From: Parabacteroides chongii | Lineage (GTDB): Bacteria; Bacteroidota; Bacteroidia; Bacteroidales; Tannerellaceae | Assembly (NCBI RefSeq): GCF_029581355.1 | Contig: NZ_CP120849.1 | Location: forward strand, 714,501 to 778,500 | Direction of reading: 5' to 3' | DNA length: 64,000 nucleotides | Shown here: in pieces, positions 1 through 9,011 of the stretch | Position numbering within the stretch: the first letter of the stretch is position 1 | Layout: each line of letters starts with the position of its first letter | Made by a program: the position numbers and the translations under genes | Notes under the pieces: model-generated | Told to the model about the DNA's origin: nothing | Databases searched by the model: none | What the model saw: the letters and a program-made list of their open reading frames with translations, nothing else

Positions 1-1
1 T

Positions 2-1528
2 TATATGCTGGTGATGGCCGTTGCCGAACGCCAGTCGTACCGACATAATTTCCGCGGTGCTTACGAAATGAGTGCCGACGGCCGGATACGGTTGGCAGAA
101 CATCTGCGCCGCTTGCCCTTAGGCTCCCTCTTCCGGCATGATCCTGGCGACCTTGCCAGCATGATGATCAGTGACTTTACATTGGCGGAGACCGGTATCT
201 CCCACCATCTTCCCCAATTGATGGGTGCGTTGGTAATGCCCATACTTGCTTTCTTCGGGTTGCTGTGGATCGACTGGCGGATGTCGGTAGCCATGTTCAT
301 CGCCCTTCCGTTGGCGATCCTGGTTCTGACGGGAAGTACCCGGATACAATATAGCCTGAGCCGGAAACAGATCGAAGCCAAAGTGAATGCGGGCAGCCGC
401 CTGGAAGAATACCTGCAAGGTATCCGCGTCATAAAAGCGTATAATCTGCTGGGCGGTAAATTCGAACGTCTGCAAAAAGCGTTTGCCGACCTGCGCCGGG
501 CAAGCCTGCGCCTAGAAGCCCTGATGGGGCCGTTCATCCTGCTGTCTATCACCCTGGTGCGTGCCGGACTGACCCTGATGATCCTTTGCGGTGCCTATCT
601 GTTGGTAGGCGGGCAACTCGACCTACTTACTTTCGTCATGTTCCTGATCGTCGGTTCCCGCGTCTTCGACCCGCTAACCTCAGCATTGACCAACTTCGCA
701 GAGTTCCGCTATTTCTCCATCGCCGGAGGCCGTATCCTCAACCTGATGCGCGAACCGGAAATGACAGGAAAAAAGGAAAGCCCGGAACATGGGGATATCA
801 CTTTCGAAAAGGTATCGTTCGGTTACGGTGAGAAAGAGATATTGCATGATGTATCGCTCACGTTGAAACAAGGTTCGCTGACCGCACTGGTCGGTCCATC
901 GGGAAGTGGTAAAAGCACGCTGATGAAGTTATGCGCCCGTTTCTACGATCCGCAGAAAGGGAAAGTCCTGTTGAACGGACAGGATATGAAAGAGTTGGAA
1001 CCCGAGTCGCTGATGAAGCATATATCGATGGTCTTCCAGGATGTCTATCTGTTCCAGGACACGATCAAGAACAATATCCGTTTCGGTAAAAGCAATGCAA
1101 CCGATGCCGAGATAGAAGCCGCTGCCCGCAAAGCCTGCTGCCACGATTTCATCATGCGTCTGCCGGGTGGTTACGATACGATGGTTGGCGAAGGTGGTTG
1201 CACACTGTCTGGTGGTGAAAAGCAACGCCTCTCCATCGCCCGCGCCATACTGAAAGAGGCTCCGGTCGTCCTGTTGGATGAAGCCACCGCCTCTCTCGAT
1301 CCCGAAAACGAAGTGGAAGTACAGAAAGCCATCAACACCCTGATCGAAGGCCGCACAGTCATCGTCATCGCCCACCGCCTAAAGACAATCCGCAACGCCG
1401 ACAAGATCATCGTACTGGAAGACGGCCATATCGCCGAACAAGGGACACATGACGAACTGCTTCGCAATCAGGGATTATATCATAAACTATGGTCGATACA
1501 GGAGAAGACGATCGGGTGGAAACTGTGA
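2..1528 (+). CDS. ABC transporter permease/ATP-binding protein, 5' end outside window
   Basis: This is a fused half-transporter of the exporter type: an N-terminal membrane domain followed by a nucleotide-binding domain. The frame is open to the left edge, so roughly 70-90 N-terminal residues are missing compared with the usual 580 or so. Counting from the first Met codon at base 5, hydrophobic helices lie at about 70-120 and 170-230. Walker A is GPSGSGKST at 297-305, the signature LSGGE at 401-405, Walker B VVLLDE at about 422-427, and the H-loop histidine is in IAHRLKT. All ATPase motifs are intact. The substrate is not evident. Exporters of this shape include lipid, peptide and siderophore transporters, often as pairs, so a partner gene may lie to the left. 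Confidence 0.9.
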   Translation, partial: YMLVMAVAERQSYRHNFRGAYEMSADGRIRLAEHLRRLPLGSLFRHDPGDLASMMISDFTLAETGISHHLPQLMGALVMPILAFFGLLWIDWRMSVAMFIALPLAILVLTGSTRIQYSLSRKQIEAKVNAGSRLEEYLQGIRVIKAYNLLGGKFERLQKAFADLRRASLRLEALMGPFILLSITLVRAGLTLMILCGAYLLVGGQLDLLTFVMFLIVGSRVFDPLTSALTNFAEFRYFSIAGGRILNLMREPEMTGKKESPEHGDITFEKVSFGYGEKEILHDVSLTLKQGSLTALVGPSGSGKSTLMKLCARFYDPQKGKVLLNGQDMKELEPESLMKHISMVFQDVYLFQDTIKNNIRFGKSNATDAEIEAAARKACCHDFIMRLPGGYDTMVGEGGCTLSGGEKQRLSIARAILKEAPVVLLDEATASLDPENEVEVQKAINTLIEGRTVIVIAHRLKTIRNADKIIVLEDGHIAEQGTHDELLRNQGLYHKLWSIQEKTIGWKL

Positions 1529-1612
1529 TTATTTTCTGATATAAGCTTCTATAACATCAATAAACTCTACAGCTTGTGGGTACAGGTCGTCGATATCCAC
1601 AACTGTATAGTT
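1529..1612 (-). pseudogene. C-terminal stub of a HEPN-domain toxin
   Basis: Directly downstream of the MNT gene, in another frame, the minus strand reads NYTVVDIDDLYPQAVEFIDV followed by IEAYIRK and a TAA at 1529-1531. The D..D.LYPQA.EFI..I...I pattern resembles the last helix of HEPN-domain proteins, which are the usual partner of an MNT antitoxin and follow it directly. No start codon and no HEPN RxxxxH motif remain. I infer an internal deletion that removed about the first 100 codons. The stub is short, so the assignment is tentative. Confidence 0.6.
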
Positions 1613-1926
1613 TATAACACAATGCCTTCCTTCATTACGTTATAATAGAAAAGAGAACGATTCTTTATCTCTTCCCATTTCTTCCGACTGACTACCATTG
1701 GATTAATCATCACCCCTGTATCTATCTCAACATCATAAAGCGGATAGGTTATTTCCCGTTCTTCCTTTGGAGTAAGTTTATCTTTATCAACGAGAATAAG
1801 CAAGTCAATATCGCTATCCGGTCGTGCATCTCCACGAGCCTGACTGCCGTACAGTATGGCTGTAGAAGTCGGGGCTACACGGTGTACTATTTCCCGCAAA
1901 GTCTTTACTATTTCATTTCGTGTCAT
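1612..1926 (-). CDS. MNT-type nucleotidyltransferase domain protein (orphan antitoxin)
   Basis: A 104-residue minimal nucleotidyltransferase. The active-site signature GSQARGDARPDSDIDLLILV (GSxARGx7SDID) is complete at about residues 27-46, with a third acidic position in DVEIDTGV. In MNT/HEPN modules this protein neutralises the HEPN RNase, in characterised cases by AMPylating it. Here the HEPN gene is reduced to a stub, so the antitoxin appears orphaned. A minus-strand -7 box (TACATTTG) lies at 1956-1963, about 30 bases upstream of the start. Alternative roles as a stand-alone transferase cannot be excluded. Confidence 0.85.
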   Translation of the reverse strand: MTRNEIVKTLREIVHRVAPTSTAILYGSQARGDARPDSDIDLLILVDKDKLTPKEEREITYPLYDVEIDTGVMINPMVVSRKKWEEIKNRSLFYYNVMKEGIVL

Positions 1927-1955
1927 AACGGGATTCTTTTATGGGTTTATATTTG

Positions 1956-1963
1956 CAAATGTA
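1956..1963 (-). promoter_or_regulatory. -7 promoter box of the MNT gene
   Basis: The plus strand reads CAAATGTA, that is TACATTTG on the minus strand, matching the Bacteroidota TAnnTTTG box. It sits 30 bases before the MNT start codon. No convincing -33 TTTG is seen at the expected spacing. Confidence 0.5.
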
Positions 1964-2075
1964 TACAAATAATCTGTTTACTACATTTTGCCAAAGTTTG
2001 TTAGCGTATTTTTTCAAGAGATAGGACAGTAGGATGGAAATTGCAACTGCTTCATATTTCTTATTTTATCAAACA

Positions 2076-2349
2076 TAGTCCATAGTGAACTACGTTAATA
2101 ATGGCTACAAATGTAGCAAAACCTTACAAACAGACATAACGTTATATACTATTTTTCATGGCTTGTTGCAAAATAGCATCAAGTCATGACTCTTTTCGGT
2201 CTAAATACAAAACTTCATTTGGTACCACCAAGGGATTTCTTCAATTCTCTTTCTAAGGGAGATATTGGTGATTTACGACTAAAAACAGGGGTATCCGCAG
2301 AAATAAAAGCTTTGATTTTTATAGGTATGACATAGTTCACTATGAACTA
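2076..2349. repeat. Pair of related 17-bp palindromes in a gene-free stretch
   Basis: The stretch 1927-2367 holds no gene. It carries two related palindromes: 2333-2349 is a perfect dyad (TAGTTCA-CTA-TGAACTA), and 2076-2092 is the same element with one arm change. Their central CTA/TAG triplets are in opposite orientation, so the copies form an inverted pair (16 of 17 matches) about 240 bp apart. A second small dyad, GCTACAAATGTAGC, lies at 2104-2117. The right palindrome ends 18 bases before the HU-like start codon, a position suitable for an operator. Confidence 0.6.
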
Positions 2350-2367
2350 ATTAAATCTGTATTAATC

Positions 2368-3153
2368 ATGGCAACAACTGATCCCAAGATGCGTAGCATC
2401 ACTGGCAATTTGGTAGCAAACATGCTGACAGAACGTGAAGATGACTTCACATTCAATGTCACATACGTCGCCAACCGCACAATCGATGATTTGTGCAACA
2501 TCGCTGCAAAAGGCAAAAGTAAGTTCTCCGCTTCCGAATTAAGAAGCGCTTACAACGATCTGATGGAAGTTGCGAAGGAAGAATTGTACTCTGCTTCTAC
2601 CGTAGAGTTCGGCTTTGCAAATAACTCCCTGGGAGTGGATGGTCCCTTCATCGGCCCCAAGGCTAAATTCGATCCGGAAAAGAATAATGTAACCCTTCGC
2701 TGTTCTCCCCGTGTCGAATTCAAGAAAGACCTCAAAGCCATCAGCGTGATCGTCGGTGAAGTAACAGAAGGTCTCCCTACCATCACCAAAGTAACCGACG
2801 TATTCACAGGCGAGGTAAACACAAAACTCACTCCGGGCAATACACTCAATGGCGAAGGTAAACGTATAAAGATCGTCGGAACCGAAGGCAGTCCCGTCGG
2901 TTTCTTCTTCATCAAAGCAGCAGACGACACCGAAACAGCCGTCCCAATGACTTCCGTTTCACGCAACGATCCTTCTTTCTTCTCTTTTATCATTCCGGCA
3001 TTGGCCGACGGCACCTATTATCTGGAAGTCGCCACCCAATACGGAGGTAATCGCACGGTACTATTAAAAGAGGTTCGCCGCAATCGTTTCCCTTACCTGC
3101 TGACGGTAGGTGCCGGAAGTGATGATGATGACGATCGCCCCGTAATTGAATAA
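2368..3153 (+). CDS. HU/IHF-like DNA-binding protein with DUF4469-type C-terminal domain
   Basis: A 261-residue protein in two parts. Residues about 1-125 resemble the Bacteroidales IHF/HU-like fold (the HU-DNA_bdg or Bvu_2165 type). Residues about 130-240 resemble the Ig-like DUF4469 domain (TKVTDVFTGEVNTKLTPG, and GTYYLEVATQYGG near the end). The tail is acidic and ends DDDDDRPVIE. The same DDRPVIE ending occurs in the HU-HIG protein at 55208-55654. No signal peptide is present, so it is probably cytoplasmic and nucleoid-associated; DNA binding is inferred from the family. A GLUG surface protein follows after a phased dyad array. Confidence 0.8.
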   Translation: MATTDPKMRSITGNLVANMLTEREDDFTFNVTYVANRTIDDLCNIAAKGKSKFSASELRSAYNDLMEVAKEELYSASTVEFGFANNSLGVDGPFIGPKAKFDPEKNNVTLRCSPRVEFKKDLKAISVIVGEVTEGLPTITKVTDVFTGEVNTKLTPGNTLNGEGKRIKIVGTEGSPVGFFFIKAADDTETAVPMTSVSRNDPSFFSFIIPALADGTYYLEVATQYGGNRTVLLKEVRRNRFPYLLTVGAGSDDDDDRPVIE

Positions 3154-3160
3154 ACTTTCT

Positions 3161-3246
3161 TGCGCAATCGTTGCGCATTACCGTGCGCGATAGCTGCGCA
3201 AGGATATGCGCGACCGATGCGCACTCTCATGCGCAAAGCCTGCGCA
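3161..3246. repeat. Phased TGCGCR array (8 copies, 11/12-bp spacing)
   Basis: Eight copies of TGCGCA or TGCGCG begin at 3161, 3172, 3184, 3195, 3207, 3218, 3230 and 3241. The spacing alternates 11, 12, 11, 12, 11, 12, 11, a 23-bp double period, and the bases between copies are not conserved. Six copies are the self-complementary hexamer TGCGCA. The array starts 7 bases after the stop of the HU-like gene and ends 33 bases before the next start codon. It is not a CRISPR, because the repeats are far too short. Confidence 0.9.
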
Positions 3247-3279
3247 TATACATATTCAATAAATAAAACATAAAACAAC

Positions 3280-6200
3280 ATGAAAACAAAAATTACTCTG
3301 ATCACAAGCAGGTTACTATACCTGCTTGCTTTTTTAACCATTTCCCATATGACGATAGCACAGGTAGACGTATGGGATGGACACACCGTTACAGAACCTG
3401 CCGGATGGGCAACAGGAAATACTACTGTCAACATCAGTTCGGCGGCAGAACTGGCTTGGGTGGCCCAAATGGTCAACAACAGCGAACAAACCGGATCTAC
3501 ACCCAGCGATAAATGGTTTAAAGGCTGTGTACTGACTCTTACGACCGATATAGACTTGGCAGGACACGAATGGACTCCGATCGGAATTGGTTTTGTGAGT
3601 GGTTATACTAGTACTATGGAAAAAAACTTTTTTGGTTCCTTCGATGGACAAAACCACATTGTATCGAATTTGAAAATAACGGGCGAATATCGATTTGCCG
3701 GTTTATTTGGCATTATAGGAGATCCGGGGTTTCCTTCCGGAAAAGAAACTGTCAAAGATTTACATGTCCGAAATGCCGATCTACAGATAACAAAACCCGA
3801 GGTATCAGATGAATATTATGAGTGGGGCGCCGGAACACTGGTTGGTTTGCAGTGTGGAACAATAGAAAGATGCAGTGCCACCGGAAAAATTGTAGGAGGA
3901 GATAATGGCTATTTCGGAGGATTAGTCGGAATGAATTACGGGGGGTATGGTACCTGTTCCATTATTTCAAACAGTTATGCATCTGTAGATGTGACAGGGG
4001 GAAATGGGAGTATTATTTCTGGTACTTATCCCTGTTACATAGGAGGATTTGTAGGAAATAACGGAACTACCTCAGGTGGTCACCCGATCATCTATAACTG
4101 TTATTCAACCGGTAATGTAAAAGGGGGAGATGATGCCTATATCGGAGGATTTATCGGACGTTGCGGTGGTTCAGACTATATTGAAGCAAACGATGTACAT
4201 TCCTGCTATTCATTAGGAACTGTGGAAGGTGGTTCTAATTCCCACATAGGAGGATTTGCCGGTAATGCCGTTCCACGCTCTCCGTTGCTTAATTGTTATT
4301 GGAATAAAGATGCCTATACAAATGGAACCGGCAACGACGCCGAAAGGACAAGTGAAAATCTTTTAGCTCTCCCTCTCTCTTCTATGAAAAGCAGATTTCT
4401 AACCCAGATCATGAATGAAGGAGCTTTCAACTATTCGGGAAAAGCTGCTTCAAAAGTGACAAGATATGCCTGGGAACTGGCTCCCGGCAACGACTATCCG
4501 ACATTGACTTCAACCCCGCTTGCCGCCGCACCGGGTACATCAGAAAGCGATCCCTTCCTAATAGCCAATTCAAGTGAATTGGAGTTTTTCGCAACCAGGG
4601 TAAATGCCGGAAACGATTTTGACGGCAAATATGTCAAACTAACTGCCGACATCGACCTGGAAAGTAAAGAATGGACAGCTATAGGAACAGGAAACGACCT
4701 TGACCTCAATCATTTAAAGCCTTTCAAAGGTACATTCGATGGAAATGGCTTTCAGATTCGAAATCTATATTTCGCTCGAACAGTCGGAGATGAAGAATTT
4801 GTTTATGCCGGTGTATTCGGTCGCGTAGAAGACGGAGCCATCCGAAATCTGGGAGTCGTAATTTCTGAAAAGGGATTAACCATAAGAAACATCAATTGTA
4901 GTGAAACACTAGGTCAATGCCTGGCGGGAGGTGTTGTTGCTTACTGCCTAAATTCCACCATAGAAAACTGCTATACCACAGGAGGTACTATAACAACTTC
5001 AGCATTACACTACGCCATATCCAGCGCTGGAGGTTTAGTCGCGTATGCAATTGATGCAACGATTAGAAATTGTTATTCGACAGTAGATATAAATAGTGGA
5101 AGCGATCCAATTAATGACCACCCAGCCGAAGCCTTTTCAGGAGGAATAGTCGGAAATATTTATAGTAATGATGCATCTACAACTATCAGTAATTGTTTTT
5201 CATCCGGAATGTTTAGTGCAAAAAACGGTTATTATACAGGAGGAGCCGGAGGTATCGTAGGTAATTCTTCTTCTTCATCGGCTGAAAAGACTTCATATAT
5301 ATCCAATTGTCTTGCTCTGAATTATAAACTGATTACACGGAATGGTAATGCTCAGCATACCGCAGGAAGAATACTCGGTTACAAAAGTACATCTGAATTT
5401 GCAGTTCCTCCTACTCTTTCAGGTAATCATGCCTATGATAACATCATTTGGGAGAATCTATCAGACGGCACATCAGACCCTATCTCAGATGTCGATGCGA
5501 CGGATAAAAATGGTGCCGACTGGGATTGGAGAAACAGCGATCAGATACCCGCCGGCATATTCGATAACACAGCTATTTGGAAAAGCGGGACATTACCCAT
5601 AATGCCCAAACTCTATACAACCGATGGTCGCCTAATGGCCAACCAGCCGGATGTGTCGATCCCTTATCCGCTGGAATTTACAACAACCACAAATGGTTCT
5701 GTACAGGAAAAGTATCGCAAGACGTATGCAGGTAAAGACACACGAGTAGAACTAATCATCACCCCGGAAACAGGCTTCGGATTGAAAAGTCTGACTTACC
5801 AACCGGAAGGAGAAGATGCTACTGCTATAGCAGAAAGTGACGGACACTATTACTTTACGATGCCGGGAAAAAAAGTAACAATTGCAGCCATATTTAGTGC
5901 CATATCATCCATAACGATAGCAAACGTTACAAATGGCGCCATCAGTATAGAAGGAGATAAAACAGAGGCGATAGAATATGAGAAAGTCATCTTCACAGTT
6001 ACACCGGACAACGGTTACAAACTTGATGGAGAACCGACCGTTACGACAACCGGAAGTGGAAATGTAACGGTCAACAGCGAAGGCAACAACAAGTATTCTT
6101 TTGACATGCCAGCCGAAGCGGTTACAATTGCTGCCACATTCAGCAAAAACAACCCCGATCCGCAGCCACCTGTCGATCCCGACCCTGTACCACCGGTTTA

Positions 6201-6672
6201 CTACACAGTCACTTTGCCACTCGTAGAAGGTGCCATCACCGACCCTGTTGCCGGAGAATACGATGTGGAAGCATGGAGTAACTTCCGTTTCTATCTCACG
6301 CTCGATAAGGAATACGACCAATCGGAACCCGTCATAACGACCGACCGCGGTGAAACCATCACGCCGCGCAGTAGCGACGGAGCTTATATCGTCAAATATG
6401 TCCGCAACGATGTGGAGATATTTATCGACGGCATCGTAAAGAACCCCGATCCCGTATCCAACGAAACGATAGCTACAGATGCCGTCAAGGTATGGGCAGC
6501 CAAAGGTTACCTGCATATCAGCAGCCCAACAACACAAACAGTACAGGTCTACAACCTGACAGGCTCACTGGTTAAACAGGCAGACATTCCTGTAGGCAAT
6601 ACCCGATGGGCATTACCGGCAAGTATCTATATCGTACAGATCGGTTCCGCACGATACAAAGTAATCTTATAA
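3280..6672 (+). CDS. Large secreted GLUG-repeat protein with C-terminal sorting-like domain
   Basis: 1,130 residues. An N-terminal signal peptide ends near AQVDVWDG (cleavage about residue 28). Two blocks of GLUG-type repeats follow, recognisable as GGLVG, GGFVGNN, GGFIGR, GGFAGNA, GGLVAYA and GGIVGN within beta-helix-like sequence. Two divergent InlB/Bacteroides-type beta repeats come next (YYFTMPGKKVTIAAIF, YSFDMPAEAVTIAATF), then a Pro-rich linker (DPQPPVDPDPVPP). The last 65 or so residues (VQVYNLTGSLVKQ, ending ARYKVIL) resemble a type IX secretion C-terminal sorting domain. It is probably an exported cell-surface adhesin or glycan-binding protein; no catalytic motif is seen. The HU gene follows after 10 bases. 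Confidence 0.8.
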   Translation: MKTKITLITSRLLYLLAFLTISHMTIAQVDVWDGHTVTEPAGWATGNTTVNISSAAELAWVAQMVNNSEQTGSTPSDKWFKGCVLTLTTDIDLAGHEWTPIGIGFVSGYTSTMEKNFFGSFDGQNHIVSNLKITGEYRFAGLFGIIGDPGFPSGKETVKDLHVRNADLQITKPEVSDEYYEWGAGTLVGLQCGTIERCSATGKIVGGDNGYFGGLVGMNYGGYGTCSIISNSYASVDVTGGNGSIISGTYPCYIGGFVGNNGTTSGGHPIIYNCYSTGNVKGGDDAYIGGFIGRCGGSDYIEANDVHSCYSLGTVEGGSNSHIGGFAGNAVPRSPLLNCYWNKDAYTNGTGNDAERTSENLLALPLSSMKSRFLTQIMNEGAFNYSGKAASKVTRYAWELAPGNDYPTLTSTPLAAAPGTSESDPFLIANSSELEFFATRVNAGNDFDGKYVKLTADIDLESKEWTAIGTGNDLDLNHLKPFKGTFDGNGFQIRNLYFARTVGDEEFVYAGVFGRVEDGAIRNLGVVISEKGLTIRNINCSETLGQCLAGGVVAYCLNSTIENCYTTGGTITTSALHYAISSAGGLVAYAIDATIRNCYSTVDINSGSDPINDHPAEAFSGGIVGNIYSNDASTTISNCFSSGMFSAKNGYYTGGAGGIVGNSSSSSAEKTSYISNCLALNYKLITRNGNAQHTAGRILGYKSTSEFAVPPTLSGNHAYDNIIWENLSDGTSDPISDVDATDKNGADWDWRNSDQIPAGIFDNTAIWKSGTLPIMPKLYTTDGRLMANQPDVSIPYPLEFTTTTNGSVQEKYRKTYAGKDTRVELIITPETGFGLKSLTYQPEGEDATAIAESDGHYYFTMPGKKVTIAAIFSAISSITIANVTNGAISIEGDKTEAIEYEKVIFTVTPDNGYKLDGEPTVTTTGSGNVTVNSEGNNKYSFDMPAEAVTIAATFSKNNPDPQPPVDPDPVPPVYYTVTLPLVEGAITDPVAGEYDVEAWSNFRFYLTLDKEYDQSEPVITTDRGETITPRSSDGAYIVKYVRNDVEIFIDGIVKNPDPVSNETIATDAVKVWAAKGYLHISSPTTQTVQVYNLTGSLVKQADIPVGNTRWALPASIYIVQIGSARYKVIL

Positions 6673-6682
6673 GAAAACCGAT

Positions 6683-6958
6683 ATGACGAAAACAGAATTG
6701 GTACAAAGAATTGCCGAAGATACCGGACAAAAAGCGACACAGGTAAAAAGAACTGTCGAAGCATTACTCGGTATCGTCTCCGATACGCTGAACGAAGGCT
6801 CTGAAATCCGCTTTCATAACTTCGGGGCACTACACCCCTGGATACAGATTGAACGTATGGCACGCAACCCCAAGACAGGTGTTGCAGTCAAGATCCCTCG
6901 TCGCATATCTGTGAAATTCCGGCCTGGAACAAAACTGTTGAAGGTTCTGAACAAATAG
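6683..6958 (+). CDS. HU family DNA-binding protein
   Basis: 91 residues, the usual size of a single HU/IHF subunit. The order is N-terminal helices (MTKTELVQRIAEDTGQ), the SEIRFHNFGAL strand, and the DNA-binding arm with ARNPKTG at about residues 60-66 followed by VKIPRRISVKFRPG. The arm proline is in the canonical place. It starts 10 bases after the GLUG protein stop and is probably co-transcribed with it. A dedicated HU in an operon with a surface protein may serve local control, but that is inference. Confidence 0.9.
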   Translation: MTKTELVQRIAEDTGQKATQVKRTVEALLGIVSDTLNEGSEIRFHNFGALHPWIQIERMARNPKTGVAVKIPRRISVKFRPGTKLLKVLNK

Positions 6959-6981
6959 GATACCGGTAATCACGGCCCCGG

Positions 6982-7746
6982 TCAGAAACCGAACCCGCCG
7001 TGATCGTCTTCCTCTTTTTCCTGTTCTTTGCCCGTTAAATAGATGAAATCGTTCCCGCTCTGAATAATATCGGAGGCGGGAACTTTTTCTTTTAGCTTCT
7101 CCACCTCTTTTGCATCCTTCACACAGACCCAGGCGCGATAGCTTTTCGAGGGCTTATCGGCTATAAACCAGACACCGGTATAGGAAATACCTTCCAGATA
7201 ATGCATCAGCGAAGTACTGACACCGGATATGCCTATCGGTCCGCGCAGGAATTTCAGTTTGCCGGAATAAGGGGATATCTCTTGCAACAGCGCCGGTATC
7301 GCCGGGTTATCTTTCCCGTCCATCGGAAGATACTGCCGGATCAACTCGTCCACCTTACTCTTTGCCGCAGCCGAGCCGGAAGGGAAAACCACCGATACGT
7401 ATTTATCGCCAGCCACAGCCTGCAACTGGTAAGGCGACAGGCAATCGATGCAACCCAGCGTATCCGCCCGCTGACACCGGAACACATGCAACGAATAAAT
7501 ACCGAAAGCATCCTCAGGTGTCGGCATCTCATAAATCTCGATCGTATATTCCTGCCCCTCGTAAACGACATCGCGGGCTGTCAGTTTACTGACACCGTAT
7601 TCGAGGAACTGCTCCGCTCCTCCATTCATAAAACCGTAGAGTCCCGAGCCTGTAAACACCCGTTCCCTTTTCACTTCGACCTCCTGTGCAACCAGAAAGG
7701 CGGGGATCAACAGCAGGAAACCTGCCCATCGTATAAAATGTTTCAT
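6982..7746 (-). CDS. DUF6599-like secreted protein
   Basis: 254 residues with a signal peptide (MKHFIRWAGFLLLIPAFLVA, cleavage after about residue 20). The motif GLYGFMNGGAEQFLEYGV near residues 35-52 resembles the DUF6599 family, whose function is not known. The C-terminus is acidic (EQEKEEDDHGG). Its start overlaps the stop of the upstream DUF362 gene by 4 bases (7743-7746), so the two are translationally coupled. Families with this pairing occur in Bacteroidota metabolic clusters, but nothing here identifies a substrate. Confidence 0.75.
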   Translation of the reverse strand: MKHFIRWAGFLLLIPAFLVAQEVEVKRERVFTGSGLYGFMNGGAEQFLEYGVSKLTARDVVYEGQEYTIEIYEMPTPEDAFGIYSLHVFRCQRADTLGCIDCLSPYQLQAVAGDKYVSVVFPSGSAAAKSKVDELIRQYLPMDGKDNPAIPALLQEISPYSGKLKFLRGPIGISGVSTSLMHYLEGISYTGVWFIADKPSKSYRAWVCVKDAKEVEKLKEKVPASDIIQSGNDFIYLTGKEQEKEEDDHGGFGF

Positions 7747-8897
7747 GCCTGCAACGTTGTTTCTATCAGTTCGATTTTATCCTTATCGGCCACGCCGAGT
7801 TGAAACTCCTGCGCCATATCCATAAAGGTACGTGCTCCGGCTTTCTCTTCCTCCTGCAACCCCTCTTCGATACGTTTGGCGATCACTATATCGTAACTGA
7901 TACGGTCGACTGCCACCGCGTCGCTTCCCGCCAGGATAGTATTATAATGGCAGATAAATTGCGGATTGGCAGCCGGCCCGCCGTCGAAGCAACCAATCAT
8001 TCCATCGACAATATTCAACACCACCTTATCCCGCAACGGAGGGAAAGCACAAACCGAAGCACAGGTATCATGCCACATCGGACCGTGAAGCCGGGCGGTA
8101 TTCGTAATAGAACCGAAAGCGAGGTTCTTCATGCAGCAAGTGATCGTCGTTCCGGCATTCTTCAAAACGGGGACGTTGATAATCTTCGTCACCATCTCCG
8201 TACATATCTTCGTGAAATAAGAATTCTTTCCGCCATTAATCATGAAAGGCATGGTGTAAGCGTCATATTCTCCTTCGATGTCGACAGAAAAGTACTGCGC
8301 CTTATCGATCCGCTCTTCACCGTAGAACTTACCTTCGGCATTGATGTAACTGCCGTTCTCATCGGGGTATTCCGTACCGATGATCTTTATATCCGGATAG
8401 TTCTCAGCGGTAAAGCCCGACTCTTTCAAATCCGCTTCACGCCGGTCCCAGATAACGATATTCTTTCGGGGGATGCCGGCTTCTTCCAGCTGGTTGATAA
8501 TGGATTGCGTCAAAGCATGCGAAGTAGATAATAGCTTACCGGCAATCGGGTTTACCTTCAGCCCGATCACATCGTCGGGACCGACAAATTGCAACCACGC
8601 CTCTTTCAGGTTACTTTTCCCTGTCAGATTCAACATACTGTTCCGAAGCATTTCATAGGCGATCCCTTCCGAAGGCTGTCCGTCGACAATACAGCCGGGA
8701 TGAGTTGTAAGGGCTACTTTACCGGGATATTTACCCGGCATGGAATGTTCGTTCCGGGGGATGGCCAGGGCATCCTTTATATTGGTTGCCGGCTTCTCTT
8801 TATCTGCGTGCACCGCCGGAGCAGCCTTTACAATGGGAGAAAAAGCAACGCTTGCTCCACCAAGGGCCAGCGAACGGAAAAAGTTTCTTCTTTTCAT
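7743..8897 (-). CDS. DUF362 domain protein with Tat-like leader
   Basis: 384 residues. The leader MKRRNFFRSLALGGASVAFS carries a twin-arginine-like RRNFF motif, suggesting folded export with or as a redox partner. The body matches the DUF362 family (VDGQPSEGIAYEMLRNSM, GLKVNPIAGKLLS, IVIWDRREADLKESGF, LNIVDGMIGCFDGGP). In other DUF362 proteins an iron-sulfur ferredoxin part follows, but no CxxCxxC cluster is seen here, so this is the shorter form. It is the first gene of a two-gene minus-strand operon with the DUF6599-like gene. The role is unknown. Confidence 0.8.
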   Translation of the reverse strand: MKRRNFFRSLALGGASVAFSPIVKAAPAVHADKEKPATNIKDALAIPRNEHSMPGKYPGKVALTTHPGCIVDGQPSEGIAYEMLRNSMLNLTGKSNLKEAWLQFVGPDDVIGLKVNPIAGKLLSTSHALTQSIINQLEEAGIPRKNIVIWDRREADLKESGFTAENYPDIKIIGTEYPDENGSYINAEGKFYGEERIDKAQYFSVDIEGEYDAYTMPFMINGGKNSYFTKICTEMVTKIINVPVLKNAGTTITCCMKNLAFGSITNTARLHGPMWHDTCASVCAFPPLRDKVVLNIVDGMIGCFDGGPAANPQFICHYNTILAGSDAVAVDRISYDIVIAKRIEEGLQEEEKAGARTFMDMAQEFQLGVADKDKIELIETTLQA

Positions 8898-8977
8898 GGT
8901 ATTACTGATTAAGTCTTCAGGCTGCTAAGATATTAAAATCCTGTGGGGCTTCCGTCTTTTTTTCCGGTTATTTCCTG

Positions 8978-8985
8978 TACTTTTG
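8978..8985 (+). promoter_or_regulatory. -7 box of the thioesterase gene
   Basis: TACTTTTG fits TAnnTTTG and lies 26 bases before the ATG at 9012. This placement supports that start rather than the longer frame beginning at 8943. Confidence 0.6.
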
Positions 8986-9011
8986 CGACACAATTCGAGA
9001 ACTCAATAAAT

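Noticed and set aside
3161..3246. Possible CRISPR array
   Set aside because: Repeat units are 6 bp with 5-6 bp spacers. No cas genes are present. The same holds for the arrays at 11808 and 40343.
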